Assembly: GCA_020796225.1 (NCBI GenBank)
Contig: CM036756.1
Span: 56,636,616-56,700,615, forward strand
Direction: 5' to 3'
Source: Arion vulgaris
Taxonomy: Eukaryota > Mollusca > Gastropoda > Stylommatophora > Arionidae
Length of the DNA stretch: 64,000 nucleotides
Positions 33,990 to 45,149 of the stretch are shown piece by piece; the stretch's first letter is position 1, and each line of letters begins with the position of its first letter. Both the position numbers and the translations under genes were made by a program. The notes below the pieces were generated by a model. That model made no database searches, had not been told where the DNA came from, and saw only the letters and a list, made by a program, of their open reading frames with translations.

Positions 33990-34180
33990 CCGTTAAGGAA
34001 GTTACTGAGTGCGCTACTCAATCACACAGCAGCCAGGGTAGCAGACATAAAAGAGATAACAGAGGCGACAAGAAAACACTGTTTATGATGCACACACAAA
34101 AACTCTGTTCTAGAAATCTCTTCTTTTCCTGGTGCAGTGAGGCAAAACAGGATTAGAGAACAGAAGAAGATAGTATTTAT
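33990..34180 (+). mobile_element. LINE-K 3' fragment
   Basis: Contains the 3' signature gtgaggcaaaacaggattagagaacag and the acactgtttatgatgcacac block also present (minus strand) at 39,000. Confidence 0.5.
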
Positions 34181-34614
34181 CTCATGCAGATTCTGAAGTC
34201 CAGCTTTTGTGTGCGATTCATATGAATCATTCATACAAACACGAGAAGGTGACGAAAGTCAAGTCACTGGTGCCTTATACCCAGTAACTTTGGGTAGCTG
34301 TGACCTGTTAACCATGATTGGTAGCATATCTATGTGAATTCAAACCAACTTGTTGGATCTACAATTTACAGAAAAGTTTTTGGAGCAAATCTTTAGGAAA
34401 AATCAAGAGTTCATGAGAAAGTCTAATGTTGTTGCATCACTATTCTGGCAACTGCTGCTACATTACTGATACAAAACTGTATTGTTTATTGTTGCTTCTT
34501 TGAAAATGTTGGTAAACATTGGTAAGAATATACAGCATATGCAATGGTTCCTTCCATAGAAAGACAACCTAAGCTTGACTTTTACATTGCAAGTAACACC
34601 CTGCAAGGCATAGC
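34181..34614. other. No feature recognised
   Basis: AT-rich, downstream of the ZnT5 gene. No repeat shared in the window that I could identify. Confidence 0.4.
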
Positions 34615-34751
34615 TTAACTCCTTGTGGACCAAATGTCACACTACGTGACTGGGTTGGATGCCTTTTACCAGGCGCCACACTAAAGGGAGTTTTTATTCT
34701 AAAAAAATGGCTTGTAAAACGTGGCTTTGCCCTGGTCCACTAAGAAGTTAA
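34615..34751. mobile_element. Short TTAA MITE
   Basis: 137 bp with ends TTAACTCCTTGTGGACCA and, on the opposite strand, TTAACTTCTTAGTGGACCA. Terminal repeats of about 19 bp with one indel. No coding capacity. Confidence 0.75.
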
Positions 34752-34904
34752 GGATGCTCATCAGCCAATCATGGACAAATCTAGAGACTAACAAAGGTTA
34801 TTAACGACTACATTTTTAAAATCTCAAATATTAAAGTTCATTTTAACTTTATATTCTGATTATACTCAAACTAATTATTACTTGGACATCAAGAAACATG
34901 ATAC

Positions 34905-34910
34905 TTTATT
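34905..34910 (-). promoter_or_regulatory. Candidate polyadenylation signal for ZnT5
   Basis: First AATAAA seen on the minus strand downstream of the ZnT5 stop codon, about 740 nt after it. The intervening sequence includes a LINE-D fragment in antisense. Position alone supports the call. Confidence 0.3.
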
Positions 34911-35289
34911 GACAATTATACTAGCAGGGGACACTTGTAGGCATTGGAGAAAAACAACACTATTATAAGTGATTAATACATCAAGAAATAGGACAAGAAA
35001 CTATCTTTTCAAATGTACAACTATGGCAAGAGATAGAAAATATTAAAGATAAACTGCACAGCCAAAATTCACTGAGGAGATGGCAATTGTTCCAAAATTT
35101 GTGGGTTCAGTGTAGGCACAATGTAAAATTAATCCAAATACTCCACCACCAAACAGAAACATCCTCTCCAATGTAAGTGAGAGCAAAAAATATGAATTTC
35201 CAGTTCAGCAATGTAGGAACTAGCATAAAATAAGATCAATTGTCAAATGTATTTACTTCACAGCAGTACAATAAAATGGGACAAACTTG

Positions 35290-35590
35290 GGAGAGGTGAT
35301 GAAATTAGAGAAATGTCTCATGAGCCACTGTTATAAGAAAGAGAAGATGGGCTTACTCTGAGAAGAAATGATCATAGAATAACAAAGCGGACATTGAGGT
35401 GGGAGTTAAATGGTTCAAGAAAAATAAAGCATTATGGAAATTGAACTTTACTGAGAGAGGAGAGAAATATGAAACTCAATTCCACAGAAGAGATTGAACG
35501 AGTTGCTCAGGGCAGAGTGGTATGAAGAAATTACTTGCAAGCCCTCTGTAATGTATAATGCTACGAGAGGAATACAATATGATGCACTAT
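35290..35590 (+). mobile_element. LINE-D fragment in the ZnT5 3' flank
   Basis: Best LINE-D copy: gagccactgttataagaaag, gaggtgggagttaaatgg, tttactgagagagg, gaagagattgaacgagttgc. Encodes a degraded ORF2 C-terminus (W.L…EEIERVAQ). If the AATAAA at 34,905 is used, it lies within the ZnT5 3' UTR. Confidence 0.75.
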
Positions 35591-35651
35591 GCCAAAGCGC
35601 AAAGGTTCACAAAGCTGCTGGATTGGTAACAACAAAATAACATATATGTAT

Positions 35652-35849
<198 letters not shown>

Positions 35850-35919
35850 TTAATAATATCTATACAATATATATATACACACACACATACATACATAATA
35901 AGTGTAAATCGCAAGTGAT

Positions 35920-36345
35920 GATAACAACATCCTCAGACGTGTGCTGCTGTACCTTTCTGGTGTGTGCGGAGGTGACTGTAGAGTCCAATCCTAGAATACA
36001 ATCCCCTACAACAGGTAGGTTAGACATGCGGATGTTGTGTGTTCTGTCTTTTCACGCAGCTCGTTTGCTGTGTGCCTCAACGGCACAACGATTCTCAGCT
36101 ATGCGAGTTTCTCTTGTGTTGTTACAGCGCCACATTTGGCAATCTTGCTCAAGGGATTTCCAGGACGTGTTGCCTATATCGAAGCATTTTAGAGAAACTT
36201 TAAGAGTGTCTTTAAAGCGTTTTTCTGTCCACCAGCTGAACGTCTGCCCTCTTCAAGCTCGCCATACATCAACTGTTTTGGGATGCGTTTATCAGACATC
36301 TGAGCAATGTGACCAGTTCATCTCACTTGGGCCTTCTGCAACAGT
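35920..36345 (-). mobile_element. LINE-N C-terminal fragment
   Basis: Minus strand reads RWTGHIAQMSDKRIPKQLMY and GELEEGRRSAGGQK, a common LINE ORF2 C-terminus, then degrades. It sits in the last ZnT5 intron. A relative lies at 62,995-64,000. Confidence 0.75.
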
Positions 36346-36598
36346 GTATTGACGCTTGGGACATACACACACACACTAGATAAGAGGATAATCACATTCT
36401 GAGCCATTTATCTTTATGATTGGTGTCAGTTGTTAGAAAGCTGCAGATATTGGTTCTATATCCTTAGTTCTTTGTCTGTATCATTCTGGCTTATTTCCAA
36501 TTACAGAGGGTGCATGTGGTTCAACAGGACACATATTTATACAAATGGTCTACTAGCATGATTTTACAAACAGAAAACCTCACTTTACCACATCTACT

Positions 36599-36850
36599 CG
36601 CCTGAGTGGTTACCGGGCCCAAATTTGGGGTGTAAAGAATGGAACCACTGTTACCTGCCACGCATGTCGTAAGAGGCGACTAAGGAGGTTTGGCTGAAAT
36701 CGGATGCATGTGTCCTAAACGTGTAGAAGTCTATGCGTTTAGGGGCCTATCAAACTAATGTGCAACGTATACACGTTCTTGGCAAAGATCAAACATATCA
36801 CAAAGAGTGATTAAAATTGGCCGTAAAGAACAAAAACAAAGAAGAAGGAG
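36599..36850 (+). mobile_element. SINE with CGCCYG 5' module
   Basis: 252 bp flanked by the perfect 12-bp duplication ACCACATCTACT (36,587-36,598 and 36,851-36,862). Starts CGCCTGAGTGGTTACCGGG, P1 pairs AGTGGTT with AACCACT, and the hairpin GTCG-TAAGAGG-CGAC is intact. The body ends gattaaaattggccgtaaag and GAAGAAG. Its 3' third is shared with the element in the rDNA chimera (58,140-58,222). Confidence 0.9.
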
Positions 36851-36869
36851 ACCACATCTACTGAGATAT

Positions 36870-37385
36870 ACTGTAGCATGATATCAGATATGATTGGTGA
36901 TATGGGAGGCCATTAGAGCCGAATTGTGCCAAATTAATTGCTTAATGCAAAAGCAAAGAAACCCCAAAACAAGCTCAATTCTAGCAAAGTATAATGTACT
37001 GCTGTATGCTATATTCCTATTGTACCTACCATAAATATGAATGTCTTCTTAGCAAGTGAAGTAAAAACATATTTTGATACCATGAGGTATTTTGGGGAAT
37101 AGGGTGTCTGTATTTTTCTTTGATCAGAAACAAATGATGGGTGATGTTGTCAACATTTAGCAGGTCATCTTTATTTCCTAGTATTTCTATGGTAACCGGT
37201 TGTGATTGGGTTGAACTGAGAGAACACAGTCGGAAAAATGTCCACTTCCGCTGTGGAATTTGATCCTGGGATCATGTACCAACCACTACACTATCATAGC
37301 TCTCAATGTAAACAATACTGTTTGATTAAATCTGTTAAAAAATGGACACGTTCAGTTACTTTAATGGTATCACATGTCATAATAA
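36870..37385. other. Intronic stretch, nothing recognised
   Basis: Lies in the last ZnT5 intron. No repeat or coding signal identified. Confidence 0.4.
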
Positions 37386-37389
37386 TAAT

Positions 37390-37705
37390 TATTATTCTCG
37401 ATCCGTATACGTTATATAGGGCCTGCAAGCAATTTCTCCATACTGCTCTATCCTGGGCAACTCACTCAATCTCCTCCATGGAACTGAGACCGATATTTCT
37501 TGCCTCTCTCAGCAAAAGTTCGTTTCAGGGTCTCCTTAGTATGTCCTCTTTTTCTTGAACACTTTGTATCCCACTTCAATGCCTGCTTTGATATTCTTTG
37601 ATCATTTCTCCTCAGAGTGTGTCAAACATATCACCATCTTTCTCTTTCTTATAACAGTTGTCACTAGGGGTTGACCAGACATTTCTCTGATTTCATCACT
37701 TCTAA
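37390..37705 (-). mobile_element. LINE-D fragment
   Basis: Minus-strand LINE-D copy without the SINE found in 28,545 (caactcactcaatctcctcc continues directly into ggaactgagaccgatatttc). It therefore serves as the empty-site comparison for that insertion. Confidence 0.75.
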
Positions 37706-37959
37706 ATTCGTTTCATTTTATATTCATTATTTTTCAGAGACATCAATTTTCAAATGCATTCAACTTGCTTTCTATATCTTCAGTCATTTTCCAACTCTGC
37801 TGGCATATGTTAGGATTGATACAACATTTGAATTGAAAATTCGTAATTTAGTTTTAATACTATATAACTTGCAGTTTCATATTTTATTTAGACTTTTAAA
37901 AGCTGATGTTGTTTTGCCAGTTTGTATCATAATTTCTTTTTAAACGTTTCCTGTGCAAT

Positions 37960-38200
37960 AAAAATTGCTACCTAAATAGGTGAACTGCTGCTATTTTTAT
38001 CATTTTAGATTCCAGGGTGATATCTGCATTACTTGCCATATTTGTTTTTTCATAGCTTATCTGCAGTCCAACTTTTGCTGATATAGATGACAAGTTGTCT
38101 GTTTTGCTTTGCATATCTTGGTTGTTTCTACTTAACAAGTCATGGTCGATGTCATTTAACACATTACCTACCAAATGCAGAAATCTGCGCACATTTGACC
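37960..38200 (-). mobile_element. LINE reverse transcriptase fragment
   Basis: Minus strand encodes the RT palm/thumb junction: a KTDNLSSISAKVGLQISYEK string, then TNMASNADITLE, as in RTE-like LINEs (L…A..VGL.I…KTK.M). Confidence 0.7.
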
Positions 38201-38324
38201 ATGTACCACAGACTGCGCCATAATTTGTTTCATTGTTAAATTAGTGTAAAACATCTTGATGCATTCTGATCTTGATCAGTTTTTCATTTTGTGTACTCTC
38301 CTCTCTTTTCAAAGGTATTGGCTC

Positions 38325-38690
38325 GCTCCCTCATGGAACCATTCGGATATTTTTCCATAGATCCCTGATCTCAGTGTAGGTGAGATCGAGTTACTAGTCC
38401 TATCAGAGACAGATGATAAAAACGTTGGTGCTGTGGTTAAGTTGAGCATGTAAAAGACACCATGGCAGTTCAAAATTGAGAAGAGCAAGCTGGAAAGTCG
38501 CTGCTCTGACAATAGTCGTTAGAAATTTTATTTTTAAAATATAAAAATATTTCTACAAAATATTTTCACCATCGTCTAAATTCCTCGCCGGTGCAACAGA
38601 GTTTGTACACTGCCGCTGAGATCTTCCTGTGTCAGAAAGAGATCTGAGCACACAAGGTTACTCACCAAAGTGCAATGATGATGGTCATAT
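38325..38690 (+). mobile_element. Repeat-H copy
   Basis: Complete-looking copy of repeat-H, inverted relative to 29,305. Ends near aaagtgcaatgatgatgg. Non-coding. Confidence 0.65.
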
Positions 38691-38944
38691 CAATCAATCA
38701 ATTTATTTTGCATTCTGTTTGCTTGTAATAGAGTACATTTATTTATCTTTAAAATTACATGTCCTTTCATCAAATTGTAAGCTAACTAAGAAAACTACAT
38801 CTTAATTTGTACATACATCTGCAGAGTTGAAAACTGAATAAAAATAAATTCGACCACAGCATGTTTTTTCAGTAGGTTAGTCAATGTGTTAATAGAAGTT
38901 TAGGAGTAGCAGAATAATATGTTCCTTGATTGTATACTTTCACA

Positions 38945-39385
38945 TAATTGATCTTTTCTCTAATCTTGTTTTGCCTCACAACGTCAGGATAGGATTTATA
39001 GAACAGTTTTTGTGTGTGCTTCATAAACAGTGTTTTTCACTGCCTATGTTATCTCTGAGGTCCACCTTTTGCGTGGAAGGTCTTTTGCTTTGTATTCACT
39101 GTATTGAGGTAACATTACTCTTTGAGGCGCATTGTCCGTTGGTAATATGCTTATGTGGCCGAACTATTTAATTTGTTGTTTCTTGGTGAGTTCAGTACAA
39201 ACTTTTTTTCCTGATTTCTTTATTTCGAAACTGGCAGCATTCTGCGCTGACACTTCATCTCTGTCGTGACTAGTTTACTTCTATAGTTTGAAGTCAGCGT
39301 CCAGGTTTGACACTGATAACATAACGTTGGGGGAAATATTGTGCTGAACAATGCTCTTTTAGTGTTCATGGTGACATGTTTGCAT
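38945..39385 (-). mobile_element. LINE-K C-terminal region
   Basis: Minus strand reads HVTMNTKRALFSTIFPPTLC, then WTLTSNYRSKLVTTEMKCQR and NNKLNSSAT…, an ORF2 C-terminus with stops, ending at the 3' signature near 38,955. It lies 90 bp from a ZnT5 exon. Confidence 0.75.
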
Positions 39386-39471
39386 TTTAAAATTGTTGTT
39401 TCTGAAACATCAGTGGTCAAGTATCTACCATATGATTTGCTATGCATTTTGTACCATGTTAAGTAACAAAC

Positions 39472-39600
39472 CTGAGCAATGATTCTTTGTTCTTGAGCTA
39501 GTGGCCAAGCCTGCACATGAATCATACCATATACTTTTGTGGCAGTGTGTGACCAGAAATGAGGATCTCTGTAGGACAGCACACCATCTATGGTCAGAAT
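39472..39600 (-). CDS. SLC30A5: Zinc transporter ZnT5 exon (C-terminal domain)
   Basis: 129 nt, phase 0 at both ends; acceptor ctattcag, donor CTCAG|GTTTGT. Encodes 43 residues: ILTIDGVLSYRDPHFWSHTA, then KVYGMIHVQAWPLAQEQRII. This matches vertebrate IEGLISYRDPHFWRHSA and the EQRI.Q motif. It is the first part of the cytosolic dimerisation domain. The intron upstream is 7.8 kb and rich in inserted elements. Confidence 0.95.
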
Positions 39601-39704
39601 CTGAATAGTAAATAAGAAAATCAAAGTTTTATAATCTTATCAGTTTTTTTTATTCTATGTCTAGTTTTTCACATTTATTTCATTTTCAGTCACATATTTT
39701 CATT

Positions 39705-40101
39705 ATGTTATGTTATGCGATCGACGTCATGGCACATTGGGCATTCCCACTCGTGCTCTGTCCTCCGTTGCAGCAGCCATCCCAAAGTCCATTTGCTCAC
39801 ATTACCCATGAGAAGTTGATTACTATATCTTCTCTCTCTACCACGAAGACGACACTGTCTGGCATGTCCAAACTTAACGCCTAATTCTCGAACTCGTTCC
39901 AGTGTCTGAGACCCGCCCATGTCACACAATTGAGAGCGTACCGCATTGATGATATCGGCTCTGTCCATGCTTCTGCCCACTTGAGTCGGGGCACTGTTTG
40001 CAAGAGAGTCAGCACGCTCGTTACCCCACACTCCAGCATGTCCAGGTGTGTACAGCCAAGTCATTTTCTTGAGATGTGATCTCCGAATGATGTCCACCCA
40101 T
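39705..40101 (-). mobile_element. LINE-E 3' end, 14-bp TSD
   Basis: 5'-truncated LINE-E flanked by CACATATTTTCATT (39,691-39,704 and 40,102-40,115). Its C-terminal frame is still open for about 130 codons: MTWLYTPGHAGVWGNERADS (end of RNase H), VKFGHARQCRLRGRERRYSN, and a C-terminal HEWECPMCHDVDRIT. A recent copy by its intact frame. Confidence 0.92.
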
Positions 40102-40115
40102 CCACATATTTTCAT

Positions 40116-40360
40116 TGGGGTCTGTAGCTTAAGAGGTAGTGAGCTCGATCATAACCCAATTGTACCTGGGTTCAAACTCTGCGGCAGGCATTTTCGATGC
40201 AAATTCGTTCCTGTGGACTTTTACAAATAGTACAAATAGACCTCACCGTTCAGAAAGCAATAGCAAACTGAACATATAAGTGGTGCCTATAAAATCAACA
40301 TCTCGCTTACTGAGGTTGATGTCAACGTCCTGTAAAGGATATGCCAAAATTTTCATTTTA
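40116..40360 (+). mobile_element. tRNA-derived SINE-J
   Basis: Starts ggggtctgtagcttaagagg (A-box-like), B box gggttcaaactc, then a body ending aacgtcctgtaaaggatatg. It directly abuts the right target copy of LINE-E. Confidence 0.75.
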
Positions 40361-40429
40361 GGGCAGTTAAGGGTTTATTGTTTGACTGTATATGCTATGT
40401 CTAGTGTATAGGAAGTTTGAATTTCTTCA

Positions 40430-40740
40430 CTGTATATTGTTCATGCACCGAATACATCGAAATGCAGTGGTTTGGACATTTAATGGGAATGGGATACAAC
40501 CAACCACCACTAACAGCATACAATAAAAAGAGATCAGACATTTGAGCTAAGGGAAAGACCTAGAAAAAGATGGACAGACAATATCAAGACCATACTAAAT
40601 AAACACAAATATAACACAACAGGGGCAACTCATCTGGCCCTAGCATGCAATTTAAAGCTCCCACCCCAACGCTTAACAGCAAGAGTGGACAACCAATTCC
40701 ATCTTCCACCTGGGGATAGACAATATTGTCCTTGTACTTT
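40430..40740 (+). mobile_element. LINE C-terminal fragment
   Basis: Reads MQWFGHLMGMGYNQPPLTAY, then a KGRPRKRWTDN-like string after a frameshift, the usual WFGH…GRP…W tail of LINE ORF2. Confidence 0.65.
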
Positions 40741-40899
40741 GTAAAACTATATTACTTTGTTTTTACGCGCTCTAATCCATCGGCCAGACACGCTTCAATA
40801 ATGGTGATTTCTACTATAACTTTTTTTTTGCATCCTCTAGTTTAGAGATACTTGAAGAACCAACTTTTTATTAGTACCTTCAACAACATGAATATAATT

Positions 40900-41415
40900 A
40901 TCATAATATCACATCATCAGCATTATCCAACACCACCATCATCAGCATCCAGTAGCTTGTCCGGAACTTTGTCACCCTAACAATCCTATGGAATTTCTCT
41001 CTCATAGGTCAGGTTTTTCAGAACTGCCATGACATCTGCTGTTATTATGCACCAATCATCTGTGACATTCTGAATACATCTTCTCCATGGTTGTTCTCTT
41101 CTTCCATAATTGTTTTTTCCAGTCCTTCATGTCTTTTCAAACAGCAGGACATAAATTGATCAGTACACAATTTCCTAGAATTCTTCTAATTTTTGTCCTA
41201 TTGCTTGTGCCTGTAAGTGTTGCAGAGAGGAGACAGATGCCATTTTATGGACATTGCAAGGTGTGTGGCTTGCTTGATTATCATCAGGTGCCGTCTCCAC
41301 ATCGAAGGTTGGCTGCAATGAATCTCCAGCATCCTCTGTCTTTCGCCCTTGTGTTGCACACTGCCAGACTGTAACCTGTCCATTTCTTAAAGTTTCCTTC
41401 CACTTCCTCCCTTGC
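40900..41415 (-). mobile_element. LINE C-terminal fragments
   Basis: The right part (41,278-41,415) matches the 3' end of the LINE at 14,716-14,900 (ggtgccgtctccacatcgaa, ggctgcaatgaatctccagc). The left part (40,900-41,270) is another degraded minus-strand ORF2 tail (MKDWKKQLWKK-like, DVTDD-like). Confidence 0.6.
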
Positions 41416-41489
41416 TTGATATGGTCTCATATATAATTTAGTTAGTATCTCTTTGAACTCCTTCCATCCATCCTTTTTTCTGTGCCCTG

Positions 41490-41700
41490 TAACCTGATGT
41501 TTTTCTTTGTTTGCCCGCTATGAATTCAGGTGCAGTCATGGCAACTGGTATTGTGCATTTTACTGATTTTTGTGTGAAGGTCTGCTTTTCTTATTCTGAG
41601 TATCACCCTGCCATACAGGTGTGCTTTCTCTGACTTCCGAGATAGCCTGATGTTCTCATATAACATGTTCTAGCTGAAGGCTGGTTGGGATTCATTTTGC
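41490..41700 (-). mobile_element. Repeat-G copy
   Basis: Repeat-G in the opposite orientation to 29,885 (ctatgaattcaggtgcagtc, gatttttgtgtgaaggtctg, ctgacttccgag). Confidence 0.5.
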
Positions 41701-41916
41701 TCAAATGTCTAAACTATTAAATTCTTTGATATTGGATTAGAATCATTGATTAATGCTGTTCTGATTTTTCTCTGTTGTTGCATTTACATTTCTTTCAAAT
41801 TCTCTCTTTATCTTGCCTGTATGTAGCTCATCTCATGTGATATGATTTTGTGATTATGCCTTTCATGGACTGTCAATGTCTGGTACTGGTAATATAGCTT
41901 AAGTACAAACATAACT

Positions 41917-42005
41917 CGCCCGTGTGCTGCCGGGGCCCGCAAGGGGAGCAAAGAGTAGCAGCACTGCGACCTACAAGGCATGTCGTAAGAGGCGACTAAG
42001 GTGGG
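41917..42005 (+). ncRNA. Structured 5' RNA module shared by LINE and SINEs
   Basis: Pairings visible here: P1 GTGCTGC 41,924-41,930 with GCAGCAC 41,958-41,964; CCC 41,936-41,938 with GGG 41,943-41,945 closing a GCAA tetraloop; ACCT 41,969-41,972 with AGGT 41,999-42,002 enclosing hairpin GTCG 41,982-41,985 / CGAC 41,993-41,996 with loop TAAGAGG. In the SINEs P1 is AGTGGTT/AACCACT or GTGTTGC/GCAACAC, so pairing is kept while sequence changes. The function is not known: promoter, ribozyme or retrotransposition signal are possible. Confidence 0.65.
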
Positions 42006-43184
42006 GTTTGGCGTAGGGCTGGCTACCCTATCCAGTAGAAAATTTTAGCCACAAAATCCAACCAACCATGAACAAGTCACATAAAAATAAAATAAAAACT
42101 GTGCCAGCCAAGAGGAAAGGAAGCTCTTCTAGAAGAGGTATGAAGCGATGCAGAGAAAGCCAAGGAGTCTACACCGCAGATTATCTTCCTTTCACCTAGG
42201 AAAAGCTCCAGAATTGGCACCTGGAATGTTAGAAGTATGTATCAAATGGGAAAGACAGCACAGGTTGTAAATGAGATGAAATTTCACGGATTGGCATCTT
42301 GGGATTATGTGAAACTAGGTGGAATGGTGCAGGCAAACAACGTCTAAACACAGGAGAAACAATGCTGTTCTCAGGCCATATGGAAGAAAATGCCCCATAG
42401 TGAAGGAGTGGCTTTAATGCTATCTAAAGAAGCGGAGACTGCACTAATAAAGTGGAAGCAGTGAGTCCTAGGATAATCACAGCAACATTCAGAACCACCA
42501 AAAGAAAGTATTCTTGAATGTGACCCAGTGTTATGCACCTACCAATGATAAAGAGGAAAAAGTAAAGAGGAATTTTACATAAAACTTCAAAATACTATAG
42601 GTAATCAGAGAAATGGGAACATCAAAATTCTGATGGGTGACCTCAATGCCAAAATAGGTTCGGACAACATAGGCTACGAGGAGATCATGGGGAAACACGG
42701 ACTAGGAATAATGAACGAAAATGGAGAACTATTCACTAATTTCTGTGCAGCGAATCAATACGTCATAGGTGGAAGTGTCTTTCCACATAAAAGAATACAT
42801 AAAGCAACCTGGGTATCACCAGATCACAGAACAGAAAATCAAATTGACCACATATGCATAAACAAGAAATTCAGGTCATCTCTACAAGATGTAAGGGTCC
42901 TAAGGGGGCAGATGTAGATTCGGATCACCATTTGCTGATAAGTAAAATTAAACTGAAGCTTAGCGATACATAACATCCCATGAACATAGACACCAATATA
43001 ATGTAGGATACCTCAGAAGTCAAGAAACAAAGGAACAGTTCACGGTCACAGTCTCTAATAAGTATGAGGTGTTGCGGCAATTAGAAGATGAGGTGAGTGC
43101 GGAAGAATGCTGGCAGCAAGCCAAAAATATTTGGAATGAAACATGCACAGAGGTATTAGGAAAGAAGGAGCGGAATCATAAGGC

Positions 43185-44578
43185 ATGGATAACTCCAGAA
43201 ACTCTCAAGGAAATAGAAGAAAGGAAAAGAGGAAAGCAGATTTAAATAATAGCAAAACTAGAACTGCCAAAGCCATAGCCCAGGAAAAGTACACAGAAGC
43301 TAGCAAGAAAGTGAAGAAACAAATAAAGTTAGATAAAAGACAATACGTAGAAGATCTAGCAAGAGAAGCAGAGGTAGCTGCAGGAAAAGGAAACCTTAGG
43401 GATCTTTACAATATCACTAGAAAGCTAGCAGGAAAATACAGACCATCAAATGGGTTGATCAAAAATAGTAGTGGGGAAACTATCACTAATGTTAGAGACC
43501 AAATGGAAAGATGGATGGAATACTTCAAGGAACTCCTGAACAGACCAGCACCTACAAACCCCCCAGATATCCAACAGGCAGAAATTGACTTGGACATCAA
43601 CTGTGAGAAACCATCCAAGGAGGAGATTAGTAAAGCCATTAAACTTTTAAAAGATGGAAAAGCGGCCTGTCCAGATGGTATTCCAGCAGAGGCGGTTAAA
43701 GCCAACATAAACACATCCACAGAAATACTGTATAAATTATTTAGCAGAATCTGGGAGACCGAAGAAATACCAGCAAACTGGAGAGAAGGATACCTGGTGA
43801 AGCTACCAAAGAAAGGGGACCTTCAGAAGTGTGAAAACTATAGGGAATAATGCTGTTGTCAGTACCTGGGAAAATACTAAGCAGAGTCATCCTGGAGAGA
43901 CTGAGAGATACCATCGATATAAAGCTAAGAGATGAACAGGCAGGCTTCCGACCAAATAGATCCTGTGCTGACCAGATAGCCACATTACGTATAATAATAG
44001 AGCAAAGTATTGAATGGAAATCCCCACTTTATATCGGATTTGTTGATTATGAGAAGGCTTTTGACAGTATTGATAAGGAAACCCTTTGGAAATTAATGAG
44101 GCATTATGGAATCCCACAGAAAATTATTAACCTAATAAAAGCAACATATACAGATATGAAATGTAGAGTTCTTCATGAAGGTAAACTAACAGATACTTTC
44201 TGAATAGAAACAGGAGTGCGTCAGGGATGTCTTCTATCACCTTTGTTGTTCTTACTGACAATAGACTGGATTATGAAGACCACAGTAACTAACACCAGAA
44301 ATGGAATCCAATGGACTCTGACAGAGCAACTAGATGATCTGGACTTCGCTGATGATATAGCCCTTCTGTCACATACACAAAATCAGATGCAGGATAAGCT
44401 TAACACATTGAATCAAAGGTCCCAGCAACTAGGGCTGAACATTCATAAGGGAAAGACAAAGATATTGAGAATTAACCAAGCAACGACAACTCGATCTCCC
44501 TGGGGAAATCCCACTTCAAGAGGTAGAATCATACACATATTTGGGCAGCAACGTAGACAAAGAGGGTGGAACAGATAG
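43185..44578 (+). pseudogene. RTE-like LINE reverse transcriptase (broken)
   Basis: Three consecutive open stretches (43,185-43,850, 43,850-44,203, 44,216-44,578) carry one RT domain. The catalytic aspartates are present in VDYEKAFD and FADD. The breaks are a one-base loss near 43,848 and an in-frame TGA at 44,201-44,203. The domain order and the absence of RNase H suit an RTE-type enzyme that primes reverse transcription at a nicked target. Confidence 0.85.
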
Positions 44579-45149
44579 AGATGTTAAAATAAGAATACAG
44601 AAGGCAAGGGAGCTTTCATTGCACTGGGAAACATTTGGAAGTCCAAAGAAATCAAATCTAGAACAAAAATTCGGATATTTAACTCTAATGTTAAAGCAGT
44701 TCTACTGTATGGGTCAGAAACATGGAGAACAACTAAAACAATAGCGCATAAATTGCAAACATTCATCAACTGGTGTCTGCGCAGAATAGAGGGAATAAGA
44801 TGGTATGATAGGGTCACAAATGAGGAACTTATGGAGAGAACAAGACAGATTCCAGTGAACGAACAGGTTAAAAAGACGCTGGCGCTGGATAGGACACACT
44901 TGCGAAAACCGGAGGGGAATATAACAAGAAGGGTCCTTGCCTGGAACCCGCAGGGACAGCGAAAGAAGGGAGGCCGAGAAATACATGGAGACGAGATTTG
45001 GAGGCAGAGATCAACAATATAAAGAAGAGCTGGAGGGAGCTGCAGGAGATAGCTAGAGATAGGAAGACTTGGCATGAGTTGGTTGAGGGCCTATGCCCCA
45101 ACCCGGGTAAAAAGGCAAAGAGAAGAGAGAGAGAGAGACAAACATAACT

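Larger units (their letters stand above)
41917..45137 (+). mobile_element. Full-length RTE-like LINE with CGCCYG 5' module
   Basis: 3,221 bp flanked by a 12-bp duplication ACAAACATAACT (41,905-41,916 and 45,138-45,149), ending in a GA-rich tail. Layout: structured 5' module (41,917-42,005); leader; endonuclease starting RIGTWNVRSMYQMGK near 42,210, with MGDLNAKIGSDNIGY near 42,630 and TWVSPDHRTENQIDHI near 42,810; reverse transcriptase 43,185-44,500 with RLRD…EQAGFRPNRSCADQI, GFVDYEKAFDSIDKETL, MRQGCLLSPLLFLLTIDWIM and FADD; C-terminal region WNPQGQRKKG … HELVEGLCPNPGKK near 45,090. Scattered frameshifts, for example before MLLSVPGK at 43,848 and a stop before ETGVRQGC at 44,202, make this copy inactive. 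Because both ends are defined by target copies, it fixes the true 5' end of the family. Confidence 0.92.

Noticed and set aside
41917..42010. Direct assignment of the CGCC-headed module to the HDV ribozyme class
   Set aside because: The CTAAGG after the hairpin resembles HDV J4/2, but I could not find consistent P2 and P3 helices across copies. The class is left open.
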